Source: an uncultured Mesonia sp. (GTDB lineage Bacteria; Bacteroidota; Bacteroidia; Flavobacteriales; Flavobacteriaceae). From it: a stretch of 64,000 nt of DNA. The notes below the pieces were generated by a model that was given only the letters and a program-made list of their open reading frames with translations, was not told the origin of the DNA and did not search any database. Positions 1 to 8,601 of the stretch are shown in pieces (position 1 is the first letter of the stretch; the number at the start of each line of letters is the position of its first letter). The position numbers and the translations under genes are program-made. Location: assembly GCA_947494545.1 (NCBI GenBank), contig CANLVH010000011.1:38648-102647 (forward strand), written 5' to 3'.

Positions 1-229
1 TTAACTTTGGGTTCACTTTTTTTCTAAAACCTTCCAAATTTTCGTTTAATTCAATAAAATCTACCGTTTCGTTAAATTTATAAATTCGTGGTTTTTCGTT
101 TTCTTTTTGTACTTTTTTAATTTCCCAGTAACCATTTAATTGTTGTAATTCTTCTTGCTTTACGGAAGAATTACAGGCTAGTAAAAAACTTAAAAAAAAG
201 ATGCTCAATAAAAGACGTACATTTTTCAT
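1..229 (-). CDS. Putative lipoprotein, C-terminus beyond window
   Basis: The reading frame starts at an ATG at 229 and runs off the left edge without a stop. The TTA at bases 1-3 is not in frame. The N-terminus is a lipoprotein signal: MKN, a hydrophobic stretch rich in Leu and Phe, and the lipobox LLAC with Cys19, followed by NSS. The mature part begins LNGYWEIKKV, which resembles the first strand of lipocalin-like lipoproteins common in Flavobacteriaceae; that assignment is only suggestive. It lies downstream of recF on the same strand with a gap of about 54 bases. One CTTTACGGAA motif lies within it (158-167). Function unknown; outer-membrane or periplasmic anchoring is inferred from the lipobox. 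Confidence 0.7.
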   Translation of the reverse strand, partial: MKNVRLLLSIFFLSFLLACNSSVKQEELQQLNGYWEIKKVQKENEKPRIYKFNETVDFIELNENLEGFRKKVNPKL

Positions 230-283
230 AAGGTTAAAGATAAAAAGGAATATAAGTAATAAAAACTAAGGCTTTGTAAATTT

Positions 284-1363
284 TTATAATTCTATAATTT
301 TATACTCTTGGGTGCTGGCTTTTACAACTGCTTCTGTACGTTCTGCGTGCGTGTCGCTAATAAATAATTGACCCAAATCGTCTTGCGTTACCAATTGTAC
401 AATATGCGCCACACGTTTTTCGTCTAATTTATCAAAAACATCATCTAACAGTAAAATAGGATTTACTTTAGATTGCTGTTTTATAAAATCGTATTGTGCC
501 AATTTTAAAGCAATTAAAAAGGTTTTTTGCTGGCCTTGCGACCCGAATTTTTTTACCGGATGCCCGCCAATTTCCAATTTAAGATCGTCTTTATGCGTGC
601 CCACTCCTGTGTACGTCATAATGCGGTCTTTGGGTAAATTTTCGGTAAGTAGCACTGCCAAATCTTCTTTAAATAACTTGCTTTTATAGTTTAAGCTAAC
701 CGCTTCCTGGCCGTTACTAATGCTTTTATAGCGTTCTTTAAAAATTGGTATAAAAGCTTCCATAAATTCGGCACGTTTTTTAAAAATAACTTTACTCAAC
801 GCGCTCATTTGTTCGTTGTATATGCTAAGACTGTCTTTATTAAAGGTATGGTTGGCAGCAAAATATTTTAAAAGGGCATTGCGTTGCGAAAGCGTTTTGT
901 TATAACGCAACAAATGGTCTAAATAATCTTTATCGTTTTGCGAAATAATACCATCTATAAACTTACGTCGCGTTTCGCTGCCTTCTACAATCAAATCGCG
1001 ATCTGCCGGAGAAATAATTACAACGGGAATAAGGCCGATGTGCTCGCTAAATTTTTCGTAGGCTTTGCCATTGCGTTTTATAATTTTTTTATGGCCTTTT
1101 TTGGCGCTAACAATTATTTTTTCTTCACGTTCTAATTTTTCAAATGTCCCATCAATAACAAAAAAATCTTCTCCATGTTTTATATTCTGACTGGTAACCG
1201 GGTTAAAATAACTTTTACCAAATGCCAAATGGTAAATACTGTCTAAAATATTGGTTTTTCCCACGCCATTATTACCAACCAAGCAGTTAATTTTAGCGTC
1301 AAATTCAAAAAAAGCGCTTTCGAAATTTTTATAGTTTAGCAGAGATATTTTCTTTAAATGCAT
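284..1363 (-). CDS. recF: DNA replication and repair protein RecF
   Basis: RecF is an SMC/ABC-like ATPase that helps load RecA at single-strand gaps together with RecO and RecR. The 359-residue length is normal. The Walker A motif GNNGVGKT is at residues 30-37. The ABC signature region ([17 protein letters not shown]) lies near residue 275 and Walker B ([12 protein letters not shown]) near 305. The start [14 protein letters not shown] is typical: the RecF/SMC strand 'L.NFRN(Y/F)' follows directly. It is divergent from the TPR gene at 1513, with about 150 bases between them. It is not beside dnaA/dnaN here, which is common in Bacteroidota. Confidence 0.96.
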   Translation of the reverse strand: MHLKKISLLNYKNFESAFFEFDAKINCLVGNNGVGKTNILDSIYHLAFGKSYFNPVTSQNIKHGEDFFVIDGTFEKLEREEKIIVSAKKGHKKIIKRNGKAYEKFSEHIGLIPVVIISPADRDLIVEGSETRRKFIDGIISQNDKDYLDHLLRYNKTLSQRNALLKYFAANHTFNKDSLSIYNEQMSALSKVIFKKRAEFMEAFIPIFKERYKSISNGQEAVSLNYKSKLFKEDLAVLLTENLPKDRIMTYTGVGTHKDDLKLEIGGHPVKKFGSQGQQKTFLIALKLAQYDFIKQQSKVNPILLLDDVFDKLDEKRVAHIVQLVTQDDLGQLFISDTHAERTEAVVKASTQEYKIIEL

Positions 1364-1483
1364 AAAAGCTTATCGTTCAAAATTTTAAAATTTTTTTTTC
1401 ATAAAATATAGTTGTAAAAGCTTGGTTGCCAAAATATCAAAAAAATAACAAATACTTTCGCTTTAAAATATGAATAAAAATTT

Positions 1484-1491
1484 TATTTTTG
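1484..1491 (+). promoter_or_regulatory. Possible -7 element of TPR gene promoter
   Basis: TATTTTTG matches the Bacteroidetes -7 consensus TAnnTTTG and lies 21 bases upstream of the ATG at 1513. There is no clear TTTG at the expected -33 spacing, so the call is tentative. Confidence 0.35.
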
Positions 1492-1512
1492 CCCTTCCAA
1501 TTATGCAAATTT

Positions 1513-2280
1513 ATGGCAACGTACAAAAAGAGAGGGTATAAACCTAAAAATAAGAAAGAGCAAGAAACTGTTACCGAAGAGCAATCTACAACAGCAGAAG
1601 TATTTAACAATTTAGATGAGGGCGCAGGCAAGACCGAAGAATGGGTGACGCGCAATCAAAAACCAATATTTGGTATTATTGCCGTTGTGGTAATTGCCGT
1701 ATTGGCTTATATTGGTTATACCAAATTTGTGGTGCAGCCACAAGAAGAAGAAGCTGCAAACGAGATGGCGCAAGCACAGATTTATTTTGAAAGTGCTATT
1801 CAAGCAGAAGGCGCACAGCAAGATTCTTTATATAATTTAGCCGTAACAGGTGGGGCAGGAAAATTTGGTTTTGCAGATATTTCTAACGAATATTCCGGAA
1901 CAAATGCCGGTAATTTGGCGCATTATTATGCCGGAATGTCCTATCTAAATATGGGCGAATATAAAAAAGCCATAGACCATTTAGAAAAATTTAATAGTGA
2001 AGACGAGGTGTTGGCACCGTTGGCAACAGGAGCAATTGGCGATGCTTTTGTACAAAACGGACAGCCGGAAGAAGCTTTAGAATACTACGAAAAAGCCGCT
2101 GAAATGCGGGATAACGAATTTATAACTCCTAAGTTTTTGCTAAAAGCCGGCACTACAGCCTTAGAAATTGGCAAGCCGGATGTAGCGCGCGAGCATTTGC
2201 GTAAATTAGAGGAAGAATATGCCAATACCCCCGAAGCAGAAAAAGCTAAGGTTTTTATTGGAGGCGCAGAAGCAAAGTAA
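1513..2280 (+). CDS. Single-pass membrane TPR protein
   Basis: The product is 255 residues from ATG 1513. An in-frame ATG at 1489 would add eight residues (MPFQLCKF) absent from the usual MATYKKRGYKPK start and overlapping the likely -7 element, so I chose 1513. Layout: a charged cytoplasmic N-terminus of about 45 residues, one transmembrane helix around residues 50-70 (GIIAVVVIAVLAYIGYTKFV), then a periplasmic domain with tetratricopeptide-like helical pairs (HYYAGMSYLNMGEYKKAIDHL, FVQNGQPEEALEYYEKA). This architecture resembles the YfgM/TPR_21 group, which act near SecYEG and periplasmic chaperones; that role is inference. ribH follows after six bases, an arrangement I recall from other Flavobacteriaceae, suggesting an operon. 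Confidence 0.88.
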   Translation: MATYKKRGYKPKNKKEQETVTEEQSTTAEVFNNLDEGAGKTEEWVTRNQKPIFGIIAVVVIAVLAYIGYTKFVVQPQEEEAANEMAQAQIYFESAIQAEGAQQDSLYNLAVTGGAGKFGFADISNEYSGTNAGNLAHYYAGMSYLNMGEYKKAIDHLEKFNSEDEVLAPLATGAIGDAFVQNGQPEEALEYYEKAAEMRDNEFITPKFLLKAGTTALEIGKPDVAREHLRKLEEEYANTPEAEKAKVFIGGAEAK

Positions 2281-2286
2281 ATAACT

Positions 2287-2790
2287 ATGGCTACCGCAGG
2301 AAAAAACTTGTCAGAATACGATAAAACAACAATCCCAAACGCGAAAGACTTTCGGTTTGGGATTGTTGTTTCTGAATGGAATGAAACAATTACCCAAAAT
2401 CTTTTTCAAGGTGCTTTTGATGCCTTTACGGAAAATGGTGTTCTAAAAGAAAATATTGTACGTTGGAATGTACCCGGAAGCTTTGAGTTGATTTACGGTT
2501 GCAAAAAAATGCAAGAAAGTTTTGAAATGCTAGATGCCATAATTGCCGTAGGAAACGTAATTCAAGGAGAAACCAAACACTTTGATTTTGTTTGTGAAGG
2601 CGTAACGCAAGGAATAAAAGATTTAAACATTCAAGGTGATATTCCTGTAATTTTCTGTGTACTTACAGATAATAACTTACAGCAATCTAAAGACCGCTCC
2701 GGCGGAAAACACGGTAACAAAGGCGCCGAAGCAGCAATTGCAGCAATTAAAATGGCGCAATTACGTAAAGATGCAAAGTTTTATAAATAA
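2287..2790 (+). CDS. ribH: 6,7-dimethyl-8-ribityllumazine synthase
   Basis: It catalyses the penultimate step of riboflavin synthesis, condensing 5-amino-6-ribitylaminouracil with 3,4-dihydroxy-2-butanone 4-phosphate. The 167-residue length fits. Family blocks are clear: FRFGIVVSEWNE (substrate-binding Trp), VPGSFELIYGCKKM, AIIAVGNVIQGETKHFDFVCEGVTQGI with the conserved GETKHFD segment, PVIFCVLTDNN, and GNKGAEAAIAAIKM. The rest of the rib pathway is not in the window and no FMN riboswitch is visible upstream. It is preceded closely by the TPR gene and followed by a hairpin at 2797-2849. One CTTTACGGAA copy lies inside the coding region (2424-2433). Confidence 0.97.
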   Translation: MATAGKNLSEYDKTTIPNAKDFRFGIVVSEWNETITQNLFQGAFDAFTENGVLKENIVRWNVPGSFELIYGCKKMQESFEMLDAIIAVGNVIQGETKHFDFVCEGVTQGIKDLNIQGDIPVIFCVLTDNNLQQSKDRSGGKHGNKGAEAAIAAIKMAQLRKDAKFYK

Positions 2791-2796
2791 ACATTC

Positions 2797-2849
2797 GAGT
2801 GCATCGATTTACTACATTTTTTGAATGTATAATGTAGATTTTGATGCTC
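2797..2849. other. Imperfect hairpin downstream of ribH
   Basis: Three collinear pairing blocks surround a short loop: GAG with CTC, CATC with GATG, and CTACATT (2812-2818) with AATGTAG (2831-2837), separated by unpaired internal bases. It begins seven bases after the ribH stop, so it is a plausible mRNA 3'-end structure. It lacks a strong U-tract, so an intrinsic terminator is not certain. Confidence 0.4.
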
Positions 2850-2934
2850 TACGCTTTACGTTATAACCGGAATTTTAATTTATTGAAAAAGTCACTTACA
2901 CCAAGCTGCTTAAGAATATTCGCTATTTAGCAAA

Positions 2935-3038
2935 TCTCTAATCCCCAATCCCCAATTTCTAATTCTTAATTTTGAATTTAGATTTTTTTTTCACTTATCT
3001 GTCGACTACTTAATCTCCAATCTCCAATCCCCAATTTA
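2935..3038. repeat. Short AATCYCC heptamer repeats
   Basis: Two clusters of near-tandem heptamers sit in the 330-base gap between ribH and the next gene. The first is around 2939-2960 (AATCCCC, AATCCCC, then AATTTCT-like units). The second is around 3011-3035 (AATCTCC, AATCTCC, AATCCCC, AATTT). No coding potential or tRNA is visible in this gap. It looks like a degenerate dispersed intergenic repeat; its role is unknown. Confidence 0.5.
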
Positions 3039-3120
3039 CTACCCATTATTTTTCATAAATTTACCAATTAGCTTTCGGCATTGTTATTGATTTTGAGTAA
3101 ATTTGAAATCAGGGAAAATT

Positions 3121-3408
3121 ATGGGAATTATAAAATCAAAAAAGAATAGGAAGTTTAGTTACAGTCCGCGTTATTATGATGATAAAGGACAAGGAAATCC
3201 GTATACCATAGAAAACAGATTTGATAAATACCGGCAAGCCACCGGCAACACAAAAGGCATTGTAAATAAAGCAAAAATGGCTTGGGCAGATTTAAAAGAT
3301 GCCGGAGATAAAGACACCAATAAACGTTTGGTAATAATTATTGCCGTTTTAGTGCTTTTATTTTTATTTATCATAGATTTTGATTTGTCAATATTCTTAA
3401 CCAGATAA
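3121..3408 (+). CDS. Conserved small membrane protein upstream of mutL
   Basis: A 95-residue protein beginning MGIIKSKKNRKFSYSPRYYD. An in-frame ATG 18 bases upstream would add MKSGKI, but the internal start agrees better with a basic N-terminus. Layout: a basic, Tyr-rich N-terminus, a central soluble stretch (NPYTIENRFDKYRQ, AKMAWADLKDAGDKD) and a C-terminal transmembrane segment at about residues 70-90 (LVIIIAVLVLLFLFIIDF). In related genomes this family is sometimes mislabelled riboflavin synthase subunit beta, probably because ribH is nearby; nothing in the sequence supports such an enzyme. Its TAA overlaps the mutL ATG by one base, so the two are translationally coupled. Confidence 0.75.
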   Translation: MGIIKSKKNRKFSYSPRYYDDKGQGNPYTIENRFDKYRQATGNTKGIVNKAKMAWADLKDAGDKDTNKRLVIIIAVLVLLFLFIIDFDLSIFLTR

Positions 3409-5261
3409 TGTCAGATATCATTCAATTATTACCAGATCACGTAGCCAATCAAATTGCAGCCGGAGAAGTAGTACAACGTCCGGCTTCTGTTGTTAAAGAG
3501 CTGCTTGAAAATGCTGTGGACGCAGGTGCTAGCAATATAAATTTATTAATTAAAGATGCGGGGAAAACCCTGATACAGGTTTCAGATAACGGTTGCGGAA
3601 TGAGCCTTACAGATGCACGAATGTGTTTTGAGCGGCATGCAACTTCTAAAATTAAATTGGCAGAAGATCTTTTTGCCTTGCAAACCAAAGGTTTTCGCGG
3701 AGAGGCATTGGCATCTATTGCTGCAATTGCACACGTAGATTTAAAAAGCAAACCCAAAGAGGAAGAAATTGGTACACATATAAAAGTTAAAGGTAGCGAA
3801 GTAGAATCACAAGAGGCTTGTGTTACCCCAAAAGGGACGGTTATCAACGTTAAAAATTTGTTTTATAACATTCCTGCACGTAGAAACTTTTTAAAATCAG
3901 ATGCGGTAGAAAGTAGGCACATTATAGATGAGTTTCAACGGGTAGCAATGGCGCATCCGCAAATAGCTTTTTCTTTACACCATAATGGGAGTGAGCTATT
4001 TCAGTTGCCGGTTAGCAACAAACGCCAACGTATTGTAAGTATCTTCGGCGGAAAAACCAACGAAAAATTGGTGCCGGTAGAAGAAGAAACAGATTTGATA
4101 AAAATTGAAGGTTTTGTTGGAAAACCGGAATTTGCCAAGCGCAGTAGGGGAGAGCAATTTTTCTTTGTAAACAAGCGTTTTATTAAAAGTCCTTATCTTA
4201 ATCATGCGGTAAATGCTGCTTTTGAAGGTTTGTTGGCAGACAAAAACTATCCGGCCTATTTTTTATTTTTAGAAGTAGACCCAAAAAGTATAGATATAAA
4301 CATACATCCTACCAAAACAGAAATTAAATTTGACGATGAGCACGCACTTTATGCTATTTTAAGAAGTGCAATAAAACACAGTTTAGGCCAGTTTAATGTA
4401 GCACCGGTTTTAGATTTTGATCGCGACGCTACTTTAGATACACCATATAATTTTCAGAAAAAATCTATCAATACTCCAGAGATAGAAGTAGACAGAGATT
4501 TTAATCCGTTTGAAACGGAAAAAAAAGCAGGGAGTAAAAGTAATTTTTCTCCTAACTTTAAAAAAGAAAATAAAAGTTGGGAAGCTTTGTATACATCGGC
4601 AGATTTTGGAAAAAACACAGAAGAAGACAGTTTTTCTAAAGTAGAATTTGAAAGCGAGGAAGTTACCGGAAGTTTATTTGATTCTGAGAAACAATCTAGC
4701 TCTGCGCGCACTTTTCAGTTACAAAAAAAATACATTATCAGTGCATTAAAAAACGGAATGGTAATTATAGATCAACACCGGGCACATACGCGCATTTTAT
4801 ACGAAGATTTACTGAAAAATATTACCGTAGAAGCAGCTATTAGTCAGCAATTACTTTTTCCGTTAAGGATATCTTTAAATAGACAAGAAATAAAAATGTT
4901 AAAAGAGTTGCAAACCTCTTTAGAGCAAACCGGTTTTGTGTTTTCTAACATAAACGAAGAAGAAATTGAAATAAGCGGTATACCAACCTTAATAGCAGAG
5001 AGTGAAGTTTCTATTTTATTAGAGCAATTATTGGCAGATTTTGAAAATGAAGTACCCGACACCGGCTTTAAACAAACAGACATTTTGGCAAAATCTTTAG
5101 CAAAAAGTATGGCTATAAAAGCAGGTACACTTTTAGATACAGTAGAACAATTGGCAATAGTAAACGGACTTTTTGCGTGTAAAGAACCCGATATTACGCC
5201 TACCAACAAACGCGTATTTATAACGCAAACAGCAGAAGACCTGGAGAAAAAATTTATGTAA
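3408..5261 (+). CDS. mutL: DNA mismatch repair protein MutL
   Basis: MutL couples MutS mismatch recognition to downstream repair. The 617-residue protein has the N-terminal GHKL ATPase motifs: LLENAVDAGA, SDNGCGM and TKGFRGEALASIAA, then NLFYNIPARRNFLK. A variable linker runs from about residue 345 to 430, followed by the MutL_C dimerisation domain. In bacterial MutL endonucleases the C-terminal motif is DQHA-x2-E-x4-E. Here residues 455-466 read DQHRAHTRILYE, so the Ala and the first Glu are replaced, and the later CPHGRP-type motif is absent (FACKEPDITPTNKR). Latent nickase activity is therefore doubtful. It starts by one-base overlap with the preceding gene, and the rhomboid gene follows immediately. 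Confidence 0.96.
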   Translation: MSDIIQLLPDHVANQIAAGEVVQRPASVVKELLENAVDAGASNINLLIKDAGKTLIQVSDNGCGMSLTDARMCFERHATSKIKLAEDLFALQTKGFRGEALASIAAIAHVDLKSKPKEEEIGTHIKVKGSEVESQEACVTPKGTVINVKNLFYNIPARRNFLKSDAVESRHIIDEFQRVAMAHPQIAFSLHHNGSELFQLPVSNKRQRIVSIFGGKTNEKLVPVEEETDLIKIEGFVGKPEFAKRSRGEQFFFVNKRFIKSPYLNHAVNAAFEGLLADKNYPAYFLFLEVDPKSIDINIHPTKTEIKFDDEHALYAILRSAIKHSLGQFNVAPVLDFDRDATLDTPYNFQKKSINTPEIEVDRDFNPFETEKKAGSKSNFSPNFKKENKSWEALYTSADFGKNTEEDSFSKVEFESEEVTGSLFDSEKQSSSARTFQLQKKYIISALKNGMVIIDQHRAHTRILYEDLLKNITVEAAISQQLLFPLRISLNRQEIKMLKELQTSLEQTGFVFSNINEEEIEISGIPTLIAESEVSILLEQLLADFENEVPDTGFKQTDILAKSLAKSMAIKAGTLLDTVEQLAIVNGLFACKEPDITPTNKRVFITQTAEDLEKKFM

Positions 5262-6014
5262 ATGGGAAGAATAACAGAAACGGTAAAAGTACTTTTAATT
5301 GCTAATATTTTATTTTTTATCGGGAGTCAGTTTTTAGGAGATTATGCCTACAAATTGCTGGCTTTATGGTTTCCTGAAAACGATAATTTTGGTATTTGGC
5401 AAGTGGTTACCCACATGTTTATGCACGGTAGTTTTAGCCATATTTTATTCAATATGTTTGCTTTGTATATGTTTGGCAGCTTGTTAGAGCAATCTATTGG
5501 GCAAAACAGATTTTTGTTTCTGTATTTTTCGGCGGGATTGGGAGCTGCCGGATTGCAAATATTATTTAGTTATGTAAACTTTCAATCTGCTTACCAGGCC
5601 TATATAGATGCGGGATTTAGTTCGCAAGAAATACAAAATATGCTTGTAGAAGTTTCAGCCTCGGGAAGGTATAATTTTTATAATGTAATACCGCAAGAAA
5701 CCACGCATCAGTTAGTAAATACATATTTAACACCAATGGTTGGCGCATCTGGAGCAATTTTTGGCGTTTTGGCGGCTTTTGCTATTATTTATCCTAATTT
5801 GCCATTATATATTATTTTTATTCCAATTCCTATCAAAGCAAAATATTTAATTGGTGGTTATTTTGCGATAAATGTATATTCGGCTTTGACCGGAGTAACC
5901 CTTTTAGGACCTTCTAACACGGCATATTGGGCGCATATTGGCGGTGCAATAATTGGTTTTGCTACAATGTGGTATTGGAAGAAAAATCAGTTTAACCAAA
6001 ATAGGTGGGATTAA
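5262..6014 (+). CDS. Rhomboid intramembrane serine protease (first copy)
   Basis: A 250-residue polytopic membrane protein. The catalytic dyad of rhomboids is visible: Ser163 in GASGAIFG and His225 in AHIGGAIIGF. The HMFMHGSFSHILFNMFALYMFG block, with the conserved His and Asn, is in the first third. Rhomboids cleave transmembrane substrates within the bilayer; the substrate here is unknown. The ATG follows the mutL stop directly and the TAA overlaps the next rhomboid's ATG by one base (TAATG), so mutL and the two rhomboids are probably one transcript. Confidence 0.93.
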   Translation: MGRITETVKVLLIANILFFIGSQFLGDYAYKLLALWFPENDNFGIWQVVTHMFMHGSFSHILFNMFALYMFGSLLEQSIGQNRFLFLYFSAGLGAAGLQILFSYVNFQSAYQAYIDAGFSSQEIQNMLVEVSASGRYNFYNVIPQETTHQLVNTYLTPMVGASGAIFGVLAAFAIIYPNLPLYIIFIPIPIKAKYLIGGYFAINVYSALTGVTLLGPSNTAYWAHIGGAIIGFATMWYWKKNQFNQNRWD

Positions 6015-6922
6015 TGGATTTGAAACAACGCATACAATACCAATATAATACGGCCGGAGTGGTCGAAAAATTAATTGCAATTAATGTAATTGCTTTTGTG
6101 TTTGTATTTTTGCTAAAGACCATTAGTTTTTTATTTCAATTACCCGATAATTCTTTATTAGATTGGTTGGTTTTCCCAAAAGACCTGGCAGAACTAGCTT
6201 TTAAGCCTTGGACAATTATAACCTATGCGTTTCTACACGCCGGCATTTGGCATATTTTGTCTAACATGATAATTCTTTATTTTGCGGGAAGGTTATTTTT
6301 AACCTACTTTTCTAGTAAACGTTTACTTAATTATTACTTTTTAGGCGCAATTTCCGGAGCTTTAATTTATATGCTTAGTTACAATTTGTTTCCGGTTTTT
6401 CAAGGTTTGGGAAGGTCTTATTTAATAGGAGCATCTGCCGCGGTAATGGCAATTTTGGTTGGTGTGGCTACGCAAGCACCAAATATGCAAATACGTTTAT
6501 TAATTATAGGGAATATAAAACTTTGGTGGATTGCCGCTTTTTTGGTTGTCTTAGACGTGATACAAATACCTATGGGCAATCCCGGCGGACATTTAGCACA
6601 TTTGGGTGGCGCAGGTTTGGGTTATTTATATACTACACAATTAAATAAAGGAAATGATATTGGCGAATGGTGGGAAAAAATAATGGACTGGTTTGCCGGA
6701 CTTTTTTCGGCCAACAAAAAAAGTCCGCTTAAAACGGTTTATAAAAATAAACAAGAAAAGAAACAGCGTCGCACCTCTAGAAAATCTTCTATTTATAAAA
6801 AAGATCCTAAAGATGTAAAGCAACAAAAAATAGATGCTATTTTAGATAAAATAAGCAAAAATGGTTACGAAAGTTTAAGCAAAGCAGAAAAAGAATACCT
6901 GTTTAACGCCGGTAAAGAATAA
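6014..6922 (+). CDS. Rhomboid protease with DUF6576-like tail (second copy)
   Basis: The start is ATG 6014, overlapping the previous stop. A GTG nine bases earlier is less likely. The 302-residue product has rhomboid motifs FLHAGIWHILSNMIILYF, Ser141 in GASAAVM and His196 in HLAHLGGAGLG. After the membrane domain comes a long basic linker and a C-terminal segment of about 40 residues (DAILDKISKNGYESLSKAEKEYL). A similar tail recurs on Bacteroidota rhomboids (DUF6576-type). It is clearly divergent from the first copy, so paralogy is old. Function beyond intramembrane proteolysis is unknown. Confidence 0.92.
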   Translation: MDLKQRIQYQYNTAGVVEKLIAINVIAFVFVFLLKTISFLFQLPDNSLLDWLVFPKDLAELAFKPWTIITYAFLHAGIWHILSNMIILYFAGRLFLTYFSSKRLLNYYFLGAISGALIYMLSYNLFPVFQGLGRSYLIGASAAVMAILVGVATQAPNMQIRLLIIGNIKLWWIAAFLVVLDVIQIPMGNPGGHLAHLGGAGLGYLYTTQLNKGNDIGEWWEKIMDWFAGLFSANKKSPLKTVYKNKQEKKQRRTSRKSSIYKKDPKDVKQQKIDAILDKISKNGYESLSKAEKEYLFNAGKE

Positions 6923-6926
6923 GGCA

Positions 6927-7967
6927 ATGAGAAAGCTGCGTTTTTTTGATAAGCTTGTTTTTATAGTCAATTCACTTTTTGCTACCGCACTTTTATTGGG
7001 GTATGTTTTGCCCTACATTCCGCCAGAAACCTTTCCTTTTCTCTCTATTTTAAATTTAGGAATACCCATTTTGTTGGTTATCAACCTTGCTTTTTTACTG
7101 TATTGGATTATCAAACTAAAAATACAATTTCTACTTTCGTTTTTGGTGCTGTTGCTTGGTTTTAATCACTTACTTTCTTTGTATCGGTTTTCACCGGAAG
7201 TAAACAAAAAAAACGCTCCGGAAGATTTTAGTTTAATGAGTTATAATGTGAGGCAGTTTAACCGTTTTCAATGGATTAAGAACGACACCGTTCCGCAAAG
7301 CATTATAAATTTCATTAAAAAAGAGTCGCCGGATATTGTTTGTATACAAGATTATTATCAAAAAGAAGGGGTAGATTTTTCAGATTATCCCTATCAATAT
7401 AAAGCTTTTAGAAAACATAAATCTGCCAATTCTAAATTTGGTCAAGCTATATTTTCTAAATTTCCCATTGTTAAAAAAGGCGATTTAAAATTTCCGAACA
7501 CTTATAACAACGTCATTTATGCCGATTTAAAAATGGGTAAGGATACAATTAGGGTTTTTAATATACATTTAGAAAGTTTAAAGATAAACCCAAGCGTAAG
7601 CGAATTACAAAAAGAAGATAGCGAAAAACTCATAACCCGCGTGGGGCAAAGCTTTAGAAAACAACAAGTACAAACCGAGGTTCTACTAAAAGAATTAAAG
7701 CAAACCCCTTATAAAACCATAATTGCGGGAGATTTAAACAACTCAGCTTTTAGTTATGTCTATCAAAAAATTTCCGAAGGTTATCTAGATGCTTTTAAAG
7801 TGGCAGGAAAAGGCTTCGGAAAAACGTTTGTCTTTGATTTTATTCCTTTACGGATTGATGTAGTGCTAGTAGAACCGGATTTTGAAATAAAAGCTTTTAA
7901 AAACTACAATATTCAATTATCGGATCATTACCCGATAATGACACGCTTAAATTTGAAGTCCAGATAA
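6927..7967 (+). CDS. Membrane-anchored endonuclease/exonuclease/phosphatase family protein
   Basis: 346 residues. About 95 N-terminal residues hold two or three hydrophobic helices. A domain of the EEP (DNase I/phosphatase) fold follows: SYNVRQFN (metal-site Asn), ESPDIVCIQDYY (here Gln-Asp where Glu is usual in 'CLQE'), FGQAIFSKFPI, IHLESLK, IAGDLNNSAFS and the terminal SDHYPIMTRL. These proteins hydrolyse phosphodiesters or phosphomonoesters; the substrate is not predictable. It starts four bases after the second rhomboid's stop and its 3' end overlaps the convergent WbqC gene by 21 bases. Confidence 0.87.
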   Translation: MRKLRFFDKLVFIVNSLFATALLLGYVLPYIPPETFPFLSILNLGIPILLVINLAFLLYWIIKLKIQFLLSFLVLLLGFNHLLSLYRFSPEVNKKNAPEDFSLMSYNVRQFNRFQWIKNDTVPQSIINFIKKESPDIVCIQDYYQKEGVDFSDYPYQYKAFRKHKSANSKFGQAIFSKFPIVKKGDLKFPNTYNNVIYADLKMGKDTIRVFNIHLESLKINPSVSELQKEDSEKLITRVGQSFRKQQVQTEVLLKELKQTPYKTIIAGDLNNSAFSYVYQKISEGYLDAFKVAGKGFGKTFVFDFIPLRIDVVLVEPDFEIKAFKNYNIQLSDHYPIMTRLNLKSR

Positions 7968-8597
7968 ATCTTGACCCTCTAAATACGCAAGTGTTTCCGG
8001 ACCTTTGTTAAAAAGTAAATCTAAAACAGATAAGTTCTTTAGAAAACCGTGTTTTTCTTCAAAAACTTGGTTGTATTCTTCTTGCGAAAAATTAAATTCT
8101 TTCTTGGCATTTGCCAAATTGCGATAATCTTTTATCTCGGGAGCAGTTTCGTTGGGTAATTGATAATTTTCTGTTGTCTTGTAGGAAAATGGCAATTCTA
8201 AACACGCACAAATAACCTCGAGACAGTTTAAGTTAAAATCAAAAAGATAGCTAAATTTCTTTTTATAAAGCTGTGCAAAATCATCTTCATAAAACTCAAA
8301 AAACGGAGAAGTTCTATAAGCAGTTTGTAAAGATTTCCAGTGGTTATCTTGCCACGTAAATTGGTTTTCTATTTCTACCTCTTTGTATTTTTGATGTCCG
8401 TTTTTAGACTTGCTGTGTTTTACCGGAATGTTCAATAGCAATCTGCCATTGGCGCCATATATATATTGCCGGTTACGGTATGTTTGCTTCTGGTAATTAT
8501 CATGCTTTTCTATAAGCCAATTGTCGTACTGGCTTAATACAGAAAACTGCAAAACAGAACCAAAATAAGCAGGATGAAATAAAACCGATTCTTGCAT
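7947..8597 (-). CDS. WbqC family protein
   Basis: The product is 216 residues from ATG 8597, read as MQESVLFHPAYFG, which matches the usual WbqC start. An upstream start at 8642 would overlap lepB by 41 bases and add an atypical tail. Family features: N-terminal HPAYFGSVLQFSVL, NRQYIYGANG, LLNIPVKHSKSKNGHQKY and WQDNHWKSLQTAYRTSPFFEFY. WbqC-like proteins are linked to polysaccharide or glycan biosynthesis, but the reaction is not settled. The start lies four bases after the lepB stop, so it is the last gene of the parAB-dapB-lepB run. The 3' end overlaps the convergent EEP gene. Confidence 0.88.
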   Translation of the reverse strand: MQESVLFHPAYFGSVLQFSVLSQYDNWLIEKHDNYQKQTYRNRQYIYGANGRLLLNIPVKHSKSKNGHQKYKEVEIENQFTWQDNHWKSLQTAYRTSPFFEFYEDDFAQLYKKKFSYLFDFNLNCLEVICACLELPFSYKTTENYQLPNETAPEIKDYRNLANAKKEFNFSQEEYNQVFEEKHGFLKNLSVLDLLFNKGPETLAYLEGQDLSGLQI

Positions 8598-8601
8598 TAA
8601 C

